The notes under the pieces: generated by a model | What the model was told of the DNA's origin: nothing | Seen by the model: only the letters and a program-made list of their open reading frames with translations | Databases searched by the model: none | Origin: Megalobrama amblycephala | Taxonomy: Eukaryota > Chordata > Actinopteri > Cypriniformes > Xenocyprididae | Length of the DNA: 64,000 nucleotides | Direction: 5' to 3' | Assembly: GCF_018812025.1 (NCBI RefSeq) | Contig: NC_063051.1 | Span: 7,668,396-7,732,395, forward strand | Made by a program: the position numbers and the translations under genes | Part shown: one piece after another, positions 20,800 to 34,104 of the stretch | How the letters are laid out: the number at the start of each line of letters is the position of its first letter | Numbering within the stretch: position 1 is the stretch's first letter

Positions 20800-23700
20800 C
20801 ACTAAGTTGGGTATGTGTATAAGGCATATTATGAATGTGAATTTCTGAATTTATTTGCCTGCAATATGCAAAAGGAAAACATAAATAAATGAAAAGAAAC
20901 AAGTTAAAGGACCTTTTAAGGAAGTGGGAAAATTATTTTTGTTGTTTAGATTTCCGTTACCACAGTATCCAGATGTTTCTCTCCATCAGATACTTAACCT
21001 TAGACAAATTCTAATGCATGATGGTTATAATTTAATTAAATTGTTATTTTTAAAAACAAAACATATTTTAAGAAATAAATATAGGCTACTTAGGTTTCAG
21101 AAATAATTATTTGTGGTGTGTGTTTATATATTACATTATATATTTTATACATTTCTATTTTTTCATTTAACAATTTTTTTACCATTTAAGAAACAATTGA
21201 TAAAAATCTGAGTTATAAATTCTCAAATTTGAGTAGAAACAAAGAAACGACATGTAACACATTTTGAAATTTTGAAGTAGAAAGACTGACATTAGTATTT
21301 TCTTGTAAAATGTACTCTAATAATCTTCAAAAAATAATTTTTTACATTCACGACAGCTTCACGTTTTTAACTTATTTTTTAAAACATTAAGATTTTTTTT
21401 TTTAAATTGAATTTAACATTATTTTTTTACAATTTAAATTCCATCAGATACTATTTCACACCTGAAATAAATTATCATGCATCATGACATTATGTGGGCA
21501 TGGCTTAATCAAATGGTTTGTAGGGAGCCACCAATAATACGGAATAGAACAAGGATTTACCCCATAAGGAATCATGTAGAAAACACTAGGAAATGCTTTG
21601 GTCTGGGAATCCATTCAAATACTTCAAATGTCTTAAGTCTTATAAATCATGTTGTTTTAGTAAATTTGCTTGCACAAACTGACAGCTACTTAACCCACAA
21701 ATATAATTGAGAAAGTTGAACAAAAGAATAAATGCACTGAACTGATGCTCCAGGCCAAGCAAATGCTTCTGTTTACGTGCTGACTGCTAGCTCTGGCTTG
21801 CTTGGAATCCAGAGGCCGAGATTTTGTCTCGTTTGCCCTCTGGACGTTATTTTGCGGAAGCTGTCTTAAAAAAGCATAATAGCAGGCAATTTAGACCAAC
21901 TGTCAGCTGTCCTATTTTTTCAACACCCTTCCTGTTTCTCTGTGTAGAGGTGTAAGCTCGCCAATTACTGAATTACTGGTATTGAGTAACTGTGGGGAAA
22001 TCGCAGGCATGGAGACAAAGATACCTAAATCTGACCGCTTCTGTCAGGCTATTTCAATCTAAAACAGATGTGCTGGATCTTTTGACCAGAACCAGGAGGT
22101 CTTGGTAGGTTTAAGAATAAGCTGAAATATTTCCCGTAGAGTAGCGGATTTAAAGCCAAATAGGGCTCTGCACATTATGTCACGGCCTTATTTTTACCAG
22201 TGTGAACATATACAGGACCTAAGTAAGGTAAAATCTATTAACGTACAATGTTCCTGTTGGTGTACACATTACAAATTTCAGGCTTTTCCATCTGTTAAAG
22301 CCATGCAAAATGCTATCATTTAAATTCCTCCACATTAATATTTATTAATTTATGCAGATGATTTTATCCGAAGCAACTTATAAATTAATGCAAAAATACA
22401 CATGATTGCATTTTCTGAATCTGAATGCTTCAGCCCCAATAGTTCAGTGTCTCGTCTTTGAAAACACGGAAGACCTTTGCCAGGACAAAAGACATACAGT
22501 ATTTACATTGTTTCAAAACTTTTGGCAGGTGAGGAGCGACTTTACAAGCAAGTCTGAATAAGGTTCTGGATGCCAGTAAAAGAGCGAAATGACATCAGAA
22601 ACAGAAACAGTTAGGTATGAATTGTTAATGGTCCTGAAATAAACACTTGGACATTCTAACCCTTGCAGTCACGAAAACAGCTCTCTCTATGGCTGGAGAA
22701 CACAGACACGAAAAGTATTTAAAGAAACTGCTGCAGCTCACGGGTTTCACCTGGACAGTCTCATCACTCGCTTTAAACCATGTTTGGTATCTACCGTGAC
22801 AGGGTACAGACGGACTGCACTTGTGCATGATGTTTCTGTAGAGTAATTATCATGGGTGGAGAAGAGCAACTATTTTGGAATGCAGACTTGATACCTTTGG
22901 TCTTAGGGATTTGTGAGACTTGTTTACGGATACACTAGTGATATACCATAGAAACAGACAACATTACTGGTCTTGGCAGCCAATTCCACTGCATGTGAAC
23001 TAAACAACATCTCTGTATTATCTCTTAGCTGTCAAACTCTGTAAGACCACATCATTTTGGACTATGGTAATGGTTCCAATAATATATATTTGAAAATATT
23101 TTATCATATGTCATAGATGTTTTGCCTTTTATTCAGGGCTCTTAAAAGTGAGAAATATACTGCTGCTACGTCTACTATATAGTAGAAAATAATATTTTTA
23201 TTCATATTTTTATTTTATTTATATTTTCATATATATATATTAGGCTGCTGTCACTTTAAGACCTGACGCACGGATCCATTCTACTGTTACACGTGCGTTT
23301 TCTTTCTCAACTGTTTACGTTCACTTAAAACATAACTGACTGCGTTTACCTGAATACTCACCAAGACCGGCATTTTGACTCTATTTTGTGTGTATTTGAC
23401 TGTTTAAGCACAATAAGCAGAGAAAAAGAACTTAATTTATTAGAGATGCGGCTTTATGTGCGCACACTTTGGTTGTGAGCACAAAATCTGCGGGAATGAG
23501 TAAAATTATGTACAGTACCACGCCGAAATTTAAGCCCGGTAACACCAACAATATTCATCTGGAGCAAATGAAACAAGTGAGTGAGGGGAGGAGGGTTTGT
23601 GTGTCAACTCACTGTCGGAGAGATGAGAGAGCGAGAAAGCACAGCTTGTATATATTCTGCGGAAAATAAATATTGAAAGTGTTTCAGATATTTCTGTATA

Positions 23701-24231
23701 AAAAAATCTAAAATTTTTGACAACACTACATTGCACTTAGTTAATTATTTTAGATGCCTTTTTATATTATATCTAAATTTCAACCCGCCAGAGTGGATAG
23801 TAGGAGTGACTGCATTACACACCACTGCTGAAATCCTCCCACATTTGGCGGGTTATGGGGTGTTAATCAAGCCCCGGTGAAGTTATATCCATTAATAAGT
23901 CACAAGCGAAAACACATTTGGAAAAAATTAAGGGCCAAGGATGTTGAGAATCTGTCACAATCAAACAGTCTAGCTTTGCTTTGTGGTCCACAAACTCCAA
24001 GCCCGAGGCTGTGTGGTTAGTGGTCCTATGGCAAATGAATCCCTACTCTTGTTGTTTTTTTCACATCGCAGTTTCCCCAGATGTTCTGATTTACACTGTG
24101 CTTCATGGTGGATGTATACAACTGTCCTCAGCCGCTCTAAATATTGAAATTTGTTCCAATGTTAGGATGGCGAAAATAAATCCTTGTCACATTGGAAAAG
24201 ATCATTCTTCCACAAGTAAAATAAACAGGGC
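20800..24231. other. Gene-free stretch
   Basis: No supported gene. AT-rich at 21100-21480; apparently single-copy sequence around 21750-23050. About 23240-23870 has motifs that look dispersed (CTGTCACTTTAAGACCTGAC, and AACCCGCCAGAGTGG inversely related to CCACATTTGGCGGGTT). It may therefore be a degraded DNA element of about 600 bp. Confidence 0.45.
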
Positions 24232-24235
24232 TTAA

Positions 24236-24909
24236 AAGGTGCTGTAAGCGATTTCAGCTGTCTTGCTAACTTCCGTCATCTAGCTTCAACCACGTTCCCT
24301 CTCTCCAAAGACATGTCAGCAAACTGGATGAAAGGTGGTTTATAATACCTGGAGAAAGCCATTTGTTAGCAATCCCATTCATCTTAATGGCTCAGCTGCT
24401 GCATGCACCCTGGTATGTGATTTAAAATCTGCCATCTTTGCTTATGGGCTAAACGCCATGTGGCTAATCACTCTGGAGGCGCAGGAAATGATGTCATAGG
24501 CCTTGTTCGCATCAGCGCCATCTTTGATTTTTAACTGGAATGAAAGCAAAGCTTTGAGGGATAGACACATCTCTTCAGTGGGTTGTCCTGTTATTGTTTG
24601 CTATTCAAATCAACAATGGAGTTTAAAAAATACGACTAATGGACTGACGATGAGCGGAGGACGAAATCCAGCAGGAACTGGAAAGTTGTGCACAGTAATT
24701 TCACGGTACTTTAGATTGCTATGGAAATGCAGCTAGCTATAGGTATGGGGGATAATTGTAGCAGGTAATTTCGGTGGAAAATGCGGCTTAATTGGTTGAT
24801 GACACCATAGAATGCACATAGACTCTTGTATCACATAGGCAAATGTGATTTTTTCAGATAATAGGGCCATTTTATTCCTAGTAATCCAATAAAATCTTTT
24901 GTAGCACCT
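24236..24909. mobile_element. TTAA-flanked MITE (AAGGTGCTGTAAGC)
   Basis: Left AAGGTGCTGTAAGCGATTTC after TTAA (24232-24235), right AATCTTTTGTAGCACCT before TTAA (24910-24913). 674 bp, no transposase. Its termini resemble those of the element at 19796 (AGGTGCNGTA), suggesting one transposase source. Confidence 0.75.
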
Positions 24910-25789
24910 TTAAAGCAGGAAATATAAGAGCTGTTAATATGAAAGGAAAACCCCCACATAAAAACACTTTATTACAGAAGTGTGCAAGAGGGCGTAAACG
25001 CTGTCTTCCTGTAACAAACAACCATACTTATCTTGTTAAGAGCTGGGATAATCATTAAACCACGTAAAATGAAAAAATAAAAATACTGATTTACAACCAT
25101 TAAACAGCTACCTGCCAAGAAGAGTCTGATCAAATTACTGTATACACTACAAAACTAACTCTTAAAGTAGGAGTGAGGGTTGGGCAGCATGACAGTATAC
25201 ACTTGTGACAGTAAAAATGTTTATACTCCAATACAATGTGGTTCAAAAGTGCAAAAACTTTTAAACACTTTAACAATTTGAGTGAAAGCTTTATTTAATG
25301 CACTCGAGCTGCATGAAGTTTGTTATAAATATAACTCACATTCTCTAGTATGATTTGAGAATGTTGAAAATAGAGCACTGTTTGGAAGCAAGAACATCTG
25401 ACATTACAAAGAGTCACTTGATCGTTGTCTCAAATTTGTTCACCTGATTAAAATAGTGCTTATAAATGAATATTAAATATTTCTTCTTATATTACAGGAC
25501 TGTTGAATGCTCGAATCTGATTGGTTGACCAACGTTCTATGGTGTGCAATTATTTTCAGGGAAATGCACGGCTAAAGTAGTTCTAGGCTCTTGACCGCAT
25601 TACAGTTCTATATCACTTCGCCAAATGTTTTCGGTTATTTCAATAGGTCCTACAGCCTACAACCGCAAAAGAACCAAAACCCACAATGACACAGGCAAAG
25701 CAAATAAATATAGTAAATAACAGAATGAAAACAACAATTATTGTCATGGTTTTTGCCACAAAATACGTTTTATTGTGTCCGGAAAGCGC

Positions 25790-25792
<3 letters not shown>

Positions 25793-25825
<33 letters not shown>
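25793..25825. repeat. (CT)n microsatellite
   Basis: Perfect CT run. The minus-strand frame with repeated E-R residues across it is an artefact. Confidence 0.97.
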
Positions 25826-25828
<3 letters not shown>

Positions 25829-26212
25829 CGTAAACACATAGCCTACTGTATACTACGGTCACACACTCATACAGAAACGTTTTGTCAGCGCTGCTCTGAC
25901 AAATTAATCAGTAAAATAGTTTAACAACTTAAAAGCAACAGTTTAGCAACTGTTAGGTGTTGTATGGTTTATGGGGTGCTGATACATTTTTAAGTGCAGC
26001 CTTTCTTGGCCAGGGATCATTTAAAAAAGAGACTATAGTCTCAATATGACTTCCCCTGGTTAAATAAAGGAATAATAATAAAAGATACATGATATTTCTC
26101 ACCAGCGAGGTAATAACTGTGCGGTTCTTGAGGTAGATAAACTTATAGTTTCGCTATTAGTAGAGACACTGCTGCCATGATAGAGACAGGTAGGCTAATT
26201 CACATATGCTTA

Positions 26213-26216
<4 letters not shown>

Positions 26217-26244
<28 letters not shown>
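26217..26244. repeat. (CT)n microsatellite
   Basis: Perfect CT run, 14 units, inside the same DNA element as the 25793 tract. Confidence 0.97.
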
Positions 26245-26245
<1 letters not shown>

Positions 26246-26560
26246 ACTGCGTTAATAACTGTATCAACTGGCTCAAGCCTCCGTTACTAGTTCTGAAACG
26301 ATGTTTTGGAATTAGCAACAGAGGCTTGGGATGAGATGCGTAAGATATTAGTCCCACACACAAGAGGGTTTTAAAGACAAAAACCTGACAAATGTCTTAA
26401 AATACAACATCAGAACAGTGTTTTGACGTATGATAACCGTAGTATAAGTGGAATAATTGACTCCAGGCCGTTGAATTCTCTGCTTCGCGTCATGGCCGCA
26501 TTACCACCTCGGGTGTGCGTTATTTTCTAAGAATTCAGTGGCCCGTCATCAATTTTTCCT

Positions 26561-28639
26561 TACTTGTTTTTCACATACATTTATTATTTTGTTTTGTGAA
26601 GTTTCTGTAAACAAAGTTTATGTTGAGTTTATTTCAATATGATGTTATTATATCAGATTAAAAAAAATAAAAAGTCCTAGGCCCCCACTGTGAAGCTATT
26701 GGTGTTCAGGACAGCTTTACATTCACGCTAAAAAGTAATTCAGTGGACCTGTTACCACCATTTAAATAAATGCATGGTTGCAAATTAAAAATTCTAATTA
26801 ATTACTTTAATTAAACTTTTTAAGTTGCAAACATTATTGTGTTGAGTTTTGTTGACATAATCATGTTGATCATTACATCAACTTAATATCATCTGTCATT
26901 TAAATTTTTGAGTTAATTGGCTTTTTTTCAATTAAGTTGTAGTAACTTTATGAAATTGTCTTGATAACTTTGGAAATTAGGCAATGGATTTCTAGTTCCC
27001 AGTATGCTTTGCATAGGACCGGATAAGGAGAATAAATGTGTGAAATGAAGTGTTATTTTATGTGTTTTTTAGTGAAAGAGAAGGCCTGTTAGTGTTTAAT
27101 GCAGTTATGTTGACATTTAAAAGAGTTTCTGTAAAGATTTTGTTGTTATCATTGTGCTGAAGAGTATTTGAAAGGTATCTAAACTTTTGAGCGGCAATGT
27201 ACATTTTAAAATACACATTTTTTTTCATTGAATTTCCATATTTTAATATATACATCATTACTGTAATAAAAAGTATTAATTTGTCCACCACTACTAGGAG
27301 TGCCTTGTTTGATTTCTTCAGATATAATTGTGCAGACATAATTCTTCCCCTACAGGTGCATTCCATTGACATCATTAACACCGAGCAAGACATGACATTG
27401 CAATTATAGCAACTACAGTAAGAGCTTGTTATGTCAGATTTGAAAGCTAAACTGCTGGGGAATTAGAAGTTCAAGTCCTTAAACACACAGCTCCCTGAAG
27501 CCAGGTTGAAAAGAGCGAACGAGGCTGGCGGTGATCCAGGCCTGAGAAAAAGGCCTCCGACATGTTCCACTAGTTTACAGAGCACGGCATAAAAGGATGT
27601 GTCAGAGAATATTTCACGGGCAAACACCTGTATATCTGGAAACTATTTAGAGGAGAAATGGTAAATATGCTGGATAGTTTACATCAAAAATCCGATTTAG
27701 AACTGTATGGGGACTGACGGCATACATTTAGAGCGGTATTTATTGGAGTGCCTTGGAATTGAAACCACGTGTTAGGACACTTTAAAGCTTCGTCGCTGTT
27801 CTTCAAAGGGAAGAAAGACAGAAATTACCCTCGCCTGTTACACTCTACCATGCTGATAACTCCTGAGAACACACATGAGTCCCATTTAGCACATGCTTGA
27901 AATTTATCATACGATAAACAAAGTTTTTTTTTCTCTTCTGTGCACCTTTAGTCCTTGTTTCAAACACCTCTTGAAACCATTCTGACATTGCAAATCCAGC
28001 TGTTAATTCCTATTTAGTCTGAGCCCTGATAATCACCTCTCAGTTCCCCTTCACCTCTCGCTCTCGGGGTATTTGCTTTCACAGAGCTGTGGATTTTTTC
28101 GCCCCATTTCTCTTGTTATTCTTTAGGTAATCCCTGACTCAAAGGAGGAAGCCCCAGGGTCATCACCAATAACCCCCTCAAGGCTGACACCATAAACCCC
28201 TCTAAAAAGCCACAGACGGTTGTGGGAAAGAGGGCAGGTGGACTAAAATCCCAAAGAGAGTGATGTCTTGTGAGGGTCTATGGCAAGACAGCAAGTCAAG
28301 TTTTTCCTTTTGTTCAGTTCTTGAATTTCAGGCCAAATGGGAATTCTTTCCTGTTGTGAGTATGTGTTGGCAGATGTTGAAATTTGAAAGTTACAGCCAA
28401 TTTTAAAGTACCTGACGGTTCCAGATAAACATTTCAAAGCATACGGACAGAAGTTGGAAAGCAGCTTTTGATTTTACAGTGTCCACATACACGCTGCAGC
28501 TAATTATGGTTGTCACTCCTCTTTGGAGTATTTTATCTCATTCTGTACTACACAGAGTTCGGCTAAACTCAAAAACTCATTTTACAACCTAATTCGGTTT
28601 TGAAAAGTAACAACATCATCTTTGTCATAGCTTGTCTGT
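26561..28639. other. Gene-free, largely single-copy stretch
   Basis: No transposon termini or coding region recognised. The 27400-28250 part is of more balanced composition than its surroundings and could hold conserved non-coding DNA. I see no specific motif to claim. Confidence 0.4.
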
Positions 28640-28890
28640 GGTGGTAAGACATGCTGCTGCTGTACATTAGCATACATAAATTACCTGTAGCAGATATATA
28701 CAGGTGGAGCTGGGGAAGGTGGAGGGTTTCTGAAAGCACGCTGCACTGCTATTTGAAGGCTGAGCAGCGAGCTCACTGGCTACTGATACAGCAGGAACCA
28801 ATCAGCTTTACCCTATAGAGAATGATGTGATTGCAAGCAGTTTGAGTTAAGGACCAATCATCCTGTGCCATCTAGAATTTCATGACAGAA
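28640..28890 (+). repeat. Dispersed repeat, second copy of the 9821/10303 family
   Basis: GACATGCTGCTGCTGTACAT through CAGGTGGAGCTGGGGAAGGT matches 9821-9901. AGGACCAATCATCCTGTGCC and AATTTCATGACAGAAA match about 10330-10368. Here the interior is not interrupted. Confidence 0.65.
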
Positions 28891-29170
28891 ACACTTTGTA
28901 TTTCTATGACGCAAAGCTGAAAATTTAGCATCATTACTCCAGTCTTCAGTGTCTTATGATCCTTCAGAAATCATTCTAATATGCTGATTTGCTGCTCAGG
29001 AAACATTTCTTATTATTATCAACGATGAAAACAGTTGCACTGCTTAATGTTTTTGTGGAGACTGTGATACTTTTTTCAGGATTCTTTGAATAGAAAGTTC
29101 AAAAGAACATTTGAAATAGAAAATTTTGGTGACAATGTAAAGTCTTTGCTGTCACTTTTGATCAATTTAA

Positions 29171-30617
29171 AGGATTAGTTCACTTTCAAATGAAAATTAG
29201 CCCATGATTTACTCACCCTCAAGCCATCCTAGGTATTTACAACTTCTCTTCCTTCTGATGAACACAATCGGAGATATTCCAATAAATATCCTGACGCATC
29301 CAAGCTTCATAATGGCAGTGAACAGGAGTCACAAGTATGAGCTGAAGAAAGTGTCTCCATACACATCCATCCATCATAAACAGTTACTCCACACGGCTCC
29401 GGGGGGTTAATAAAGGCCTTCTGAAGCGAAGTGATGCATTTGTGTAAAAAATATCCATATTTAACAAGTTATCAAGTAAAATATATAGCTTCTGCCAGAC
29501 CGCCTTCTGTATTAAAATTATGAAGAAAGTGTAAACTGGCATTGTGTCAGTTAAGCTTTTTGTAAGCTTAAAGGGTTAGTTCACCCAAAAATGAAAATTC
29601 TGTCATTTATTACTCACCCTCATGCCGTTCCACACCCGTAAGACCTTCGTTAATCTTCAGAACACAAATTAAGATATTTTAGTTGAAATCCGATAGCTCC
29701 GTGAGGCCTTCATAGGGAGCAATGGGAGCAACCTTTATGGATCTCTCTCAAGATCCATAAAGGTATTAAAAACATATTTAAATTGGTTCATGTGAGTACA
29801 GTGGTTCAATATTAATATTATAAAGCGACAATAATATTTTTGGTGCGCCAAAAAAACAAAATAACGACTTATTTAGTGATGGCCGATTTCAAAACACTGC
29901 TTCAGGAAGCATCGGAGCACAAATGAATCAGTGTGTGATTCATCTGTGCTTCGAATCTTCCTGAAGCATTGTTTTGAAATCGGCCGTCACTAAATAAGTC
30001 GTTATTTTGTTGTTTTTTTTGGCACTCCAAAAGTACTCTCGTTGCTTTATAATATTAATATTGAACCACTGTACTCACATGAACCGATTTAAATATGTTT
30101 TTAGTACCTTTATGGATCTTGAGAGAGGAAGTGTCCATTATGGAGGCCTCACGGAGCTATCAGATTTCAACTAAAATATCTTAATTTGTGTTCTGAAGAT
30201 TAATGAAGGTCTTACGGGTGTGGAACGGCATGAGGGTGAGTAATAAATTACAGAATTTTCACTTTTGGGTGAACTAATGTAAGCTTTGAGAACTGCAATA
30301 GTTTTACACTTTCTTCATATGTTGAATACAGAAGGCGGTCTGGCAGAAGCTAGATATTTTATTTCATAACTTGTTAAATATGGATATATTTTTTTTACAC
30401 AAATGCATTGCATTGCTTCAGAAGACCTTTATTAACCACCTGGAGCCGTGTGGAATATGTTTATGATGGATGGAAGCACTTCCACTCGTATGTGTCAGGA
30501 TGTTTATTAATATTTCTCTGATTGTGTTCATCAGAAAGAAGAAAGTCATATACACCTAGGATGGCTTGGGGGTGAGTAAAGCTTGGGCTAATTTTCATTT
30601 GAAAGTGAACTAATCCT
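29171..30617. mobile_element. Hairpin MITE, level 2 of the nest
   Basis: AGGATTAGTTCACTTTCAAA after TTAA (29167-29170) is inverted at the right end (TTTGAAAGTGAACTAATCCT). The arms include CCATCCTAGGT, TATTAACCCCC/CCGTGTGGA and AGCTTCTGCCAGACCGCCTT with their complements. A 709-bp element sits in the middle of the hairpin. Confidence 0.88.
29570..30278. mobile_element. Hairpin MITE, level 3 of the nest
   Basis: Starts AAAGGGTTAGTTCACCCAAA and ends TTTTGGGTGAACTAAT. The arms pair over about 300 bp each (CATGCCGTTCCACACCCGTA and inverse; ATATTTAAATCGGTTCATG-type segments). It is bracketed by GTAAGCTT at 29562-29569 and 30279-30286, an 8-bp duplication of the kind left by hAT-type transposases. 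Confidence 0.85.
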
Positions 30618-30717
30618 TAATTGCCATCTTGCTAAATGAAATATTCATTTCTTCCAAAAAAGAAGATAAAACTTATTGAGTACAAACTTTTAACAGTAGT
30701 ATCTCTTATTCAGTTAA

Positions 30718-31166
30718 AGGGATAGTTCACCCAAAAATGAAAATTTGATGTTTATCTGCTTATACCCCCAGGGCATCCAAGATGTAGGTGACTTTTTTTC
30801 TTCACACAATGATGTCCTAAGACACGAAACGATCGGTTTGTGCGAGAAACCGAACAGTATTTATATAATTTTTTACCTCTAATACACCACTATGTCCAAC
30901 TGCGTTCAGCACAAACCGATCGTTTCGTGTCTTAGGACATCAATGTGTCGTCATGAGCCGCAGGGTTTAATTTGGATTTGTCTATGCAAGTTTTATTTAC
31001 TCTTATAGTAGAAGTTCCCATCCACTCGCATTATTTGACTGACAGATGGCAACAAGTTAAAAATCATCATTTGTGTTCTACTGAAGAAACAAAGTCACCT
31101 ACATCTTGGATGTGCTGGGGGTAAGCAGATAAACATCAAATTTTCAATTTTCGGTGAACTATCCCT
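30718..31166. mobile_element. TTAA-flanked hairpin MITE
   Basis: AGGGATAGTTCACCCAAAAA ... TTTTCGGTGAACTATCCCT with TTAA on both sides (30714-30717, 31167-31170). The arms contain ATCCAAGATGTAGGTGACTT and its inverse, plus CACAAACCGATCGTTTCGTG. Confidence 0.85.
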
Positions 31167-31650
31167 TTAATATTGCTTCAAAATAGCTCACACCAAAAAT
31201 TTTAAATAGTTGACATCCATGTTTCTTGTTTACGACCTTGAGATGTCAAACTGTTTCTATGGTTCTCACTATGTCAAGATGTAACACCTGTATTTTGTAC
31301 ACATGCAGAACAATTTACCTTTAAATTATTCTCACTCCAAAAACGTGTGTGTATGTGGCCTGGTAGCCTTAAAAAGCCTGTTGAGTAGGTTAATAGTACA
31401 GATCACTTGGCTTTGAGACGATAAGCTTCTCCTACCCAAACACTGTTCTTTCTAAAAGAGAAATGGCACAAGAAATTGGATCATCATTAAAGGGCAGAAG
31501 ACAACCTGTTGTGTTCAAAGTATGAAGCTAAAAGTGTGTCAGATGTCTGGAGAACATCAGAGTCCATGAACCTGGATTTCTAGTGGCAATTGACCCGAAT
31601 AAACATCTGGCTAAACAGCATGAAATGCAAGTTAGTTAAGAGAGTTAAAT

Positions 31651-32090
31651 AAAGGGATAGTTCACACAAAAATGACAATCACTATCGATGCCAATGTCAA
31701 ACAAACTCTGCAGAACACAAAAGCTGAATATTACAGGCCACTATTTTGAAGATATAATGAAAGTAAGGGCTGTCAAGCTCCTAAATGATGAAAAAAAAAA
31801 AAAGTACTATAAAAGTGGTCCATACTGTATGACTCGTGCACTACTAAAACATTTGATCATTTGAAGGCTTTTGTGAGGACTACAAAAATTTCAAATCATT
31901 CATACACATGGACTACTTTTATGATATTTTAATGATTCTTTTATGGTGCTTTTCGTTTTTGAAGCTAGAAAACTCCAGTCCCCATTCATTACAAATTACC
32001 TTTTGCATTAGAAAAGTTATTAAGAGTTTAAAATGATGGGAGGGTGAATAAATGAAGACAGAATTTAAATTTTTCATGTACACTAGTTCT
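31651..32090. mobile_element. MITE copy (AGGGATAGTTCACAC)
   Basis: Left end AAAGGGATAGTTCACACAAA; right end GGGAGGGTGAATAAATGAAG to TGTACACTAGTTCT before TTAA. The interior GTGGTCCATACTGTATGACT and the partial match to 60105-60480 support one family. No coding capacity. Confidence 0.75.
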
Positions 32091-32094
32091 TTAA

Positions 32095-33639
32095 AAAAAG
32101 ACATCTTCAAAATAGAAGCACTTGATAATTTTGAAAAATATTTTCCCTTATTTATGAATGTAAGTTGCACTGTCCTTACAAAAAGTTAAAGCTTGCTTCA
32201 CAAGAATGCTGATGTCAAAGTCTGTCTTTCTTGGCTGCTATGTGTATACTGTATTCCACATATTATGTCTTGTAATGACTGGTACTCATGAATCAGTAAT
32301 GAGTGATGTAGGTAACTGAGATGGCTACAGTCATGTCTGCCGTACAACGCAGAAAAAAAAATATTTAAAAAACAGGCAAGCACTGAGTTTGTGCGATCTT
32401 TCGTGATGTGAAAAATATGGAAGGTATGTCTGACCTGATGCTACATCCTCACCAGTGTATGACTGGAAGGTAATATGAGTCATGTGTGAGTAGAGGTTTT
32501 GTGCATGTGTGCTGCAGCTGAAAGCGCTGCTATGGCCCGTATCGCAATGGTAACCTGATGATCCTGAAGTTTAAAGAGAGGGAGACCCCCTAAAGAAGGG
32601 ACAAATGGGATTGTTGGTTGCCCCTGAAGACTGTGAACTATAAGCTAATCCTATAGGTATTGTCATGAACTCTCCTACATACAATTACATGCACTTTGGA
32701 TCTAAAAATTGTGGAATTTTTCTGTATAAAGTACAGAGAAAAATACAAACTTTAGATACAAACAAGATAAGATTGTGCACAAGAATTTTAAAGTAATCAG
32801 ACCAGGTCAGAGTTTAAGTATAAAGCTTAAAAGTGGACTAAGGTTAAACTAAAAATCAAGATTAGTTTTGTTATTTTTATGGGCACAGATACTTCAAAAT
32901 GTATGGGCACAACTTCACTTCTAAAGTATTATATGCATACATGCGTTATCAAACTGTCCTACCTCTCTCCTCCTCCTCTTCTTCACTCTCTATCACTTCA
33001 GAAAGTTAATCAGAAGATGCCTTGATTATATATTTCAATATTCCACTTTTGCTCCAATGCTTAATCCTGAATTGGGGAAACAGAATGCTCTTGTCATCCA
33101 GTCCGAACGAGCTCCTGTTGTTGAGAAATTGATTGCTGTGGTAGTTAGAGCCAGAAGTCCCCTGTCTTAGTGCCTCCTCTGTGGACAGGGAATCCACAGG
33201 TCCTAAAACCTGACATGTTCAAGCTTTTTACTATGGGAACAAAGTCATTTTCATTTCTTAAAAGGGACAGTTCACACAAAAATGGAAATTCTGTCATTTT
33301 TTACTCCCCCAGGCTGGTCAAATCCTGCATGACTTTCTTTCCTCTGAGGAAATGTTCTGTGGAAAGTCCAAGGTGCTCTTTTACATATAAGAAATATGGT
33401 GACTTATACTGCAACACAAAAAAGAGCAACTAAAGTAGTTATACCAACTCTATTGTAAGTATTATAAATATGATGTACCATGCAATAGAAGAATGCAGTG
33501 AAATCGTGAATGTTCTGAACATTTTTAAATTTTATTATGAAATTATTTTTAAGGAATGATCCCTTTAAAAGCCACCTTTACTAGCCGTATTAAATATGAA
33601 TGTAAGGAAGCTTTTTTCCACCACTGAACAAAACATTTA
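32095..33639. other. Gene-free stretch
   Basis: No supported gene. A decayed MITE left end (AAAGGGACAGTTCACACAAA, then AATGGAAATTCTGTCATTTT) sits at 33261-33300. The rest has no recognisable structure. Confidence 0.5.
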
Positions 33640-33903
33640 AAAAAAGGTAATTGCAACTTTTTATCTCACAATTCTATTTTTTTCTCGCAATTGCAAGCTT
33701 ATATCTCACAATTCTGACTTTTTTTCTCAGAATTGCATGGCATAAACTTGCAATTGCGAGTTATAAAGTCAGAATTGTCTTTTTTCCTCAGAATTGGATT
33801 TTATAACTCACAATTGTGGGTTAATATCTAACAATTCTGTCAGAATTGTGAGATATAAACTCGCAATTGTGAGAAAAAAGTCGCAATTATCTTAACTTTT
33901 TTT
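33640..33903. repeat. AATTGCGAG / CAGAATTGTGAG degenerate repeat array
   Basis: Alternating units such as AATTGCAACTTTTTATCTCA, CAATTCTGACTTTTTTTCTC and, after about 33740, their inverse (AACTTGCAATTGCGAGTTAT, AAGTCAGAATTG). Orientation switches around 33740, so the block is partly palindromic. Confidence 0.75.
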
Positions 33904-34104
33904 TATTGGCGGAAACAAGCTTTCATAGCAATACAATATTCAAGAAGAAAAAATTATAGGGTTTTAACCATTTGCATTTGACTGGATTGTGAAAAGTGTC
34001 CATTAGATCCTAGAAGTTGAGTAATAAAAAATATATATATGAGGTCTTGGTGATGTCAAGTAAAAAGGATTGTTGTATCAGAGGACAAGCAATGCATCAG
34101 TATA

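Larger units (their letters stand above)
25495..26560. mobile_element. Non-autonomous DNA element related to 13353-15062
   Basis: Shares GAATCTGATTGG near its left edge and the CCTCCGTTACTAGTTCTGAA block near 26278 with the 13.4-15.1 kb element. The right part holds CGAGGTGGTAATGCGGCCAT in inverse orientation. Two CT microsatellites lie inside. No coding frame. Confidence 0.5.
28900..30712. mobile_element. Host element of a three-level nest
   Basis: The left part (28900-29166) carries ATTACTCCAGTCTTCAGTGT, ATCCTTCAGAAATCATTCTA and ends TTTTGATCAATTTAA. The right part (30618-30712) continues it with TTAATTGCCATCTTGCTAAA, ATTTCTTCCAAAAAAG and ACAAACTTTTAACAGTAGT. These join into the order seen in other copies at 60486-61545. 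The two parts are separated by the MITE at 29171-30617. Confidence 0.75.
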
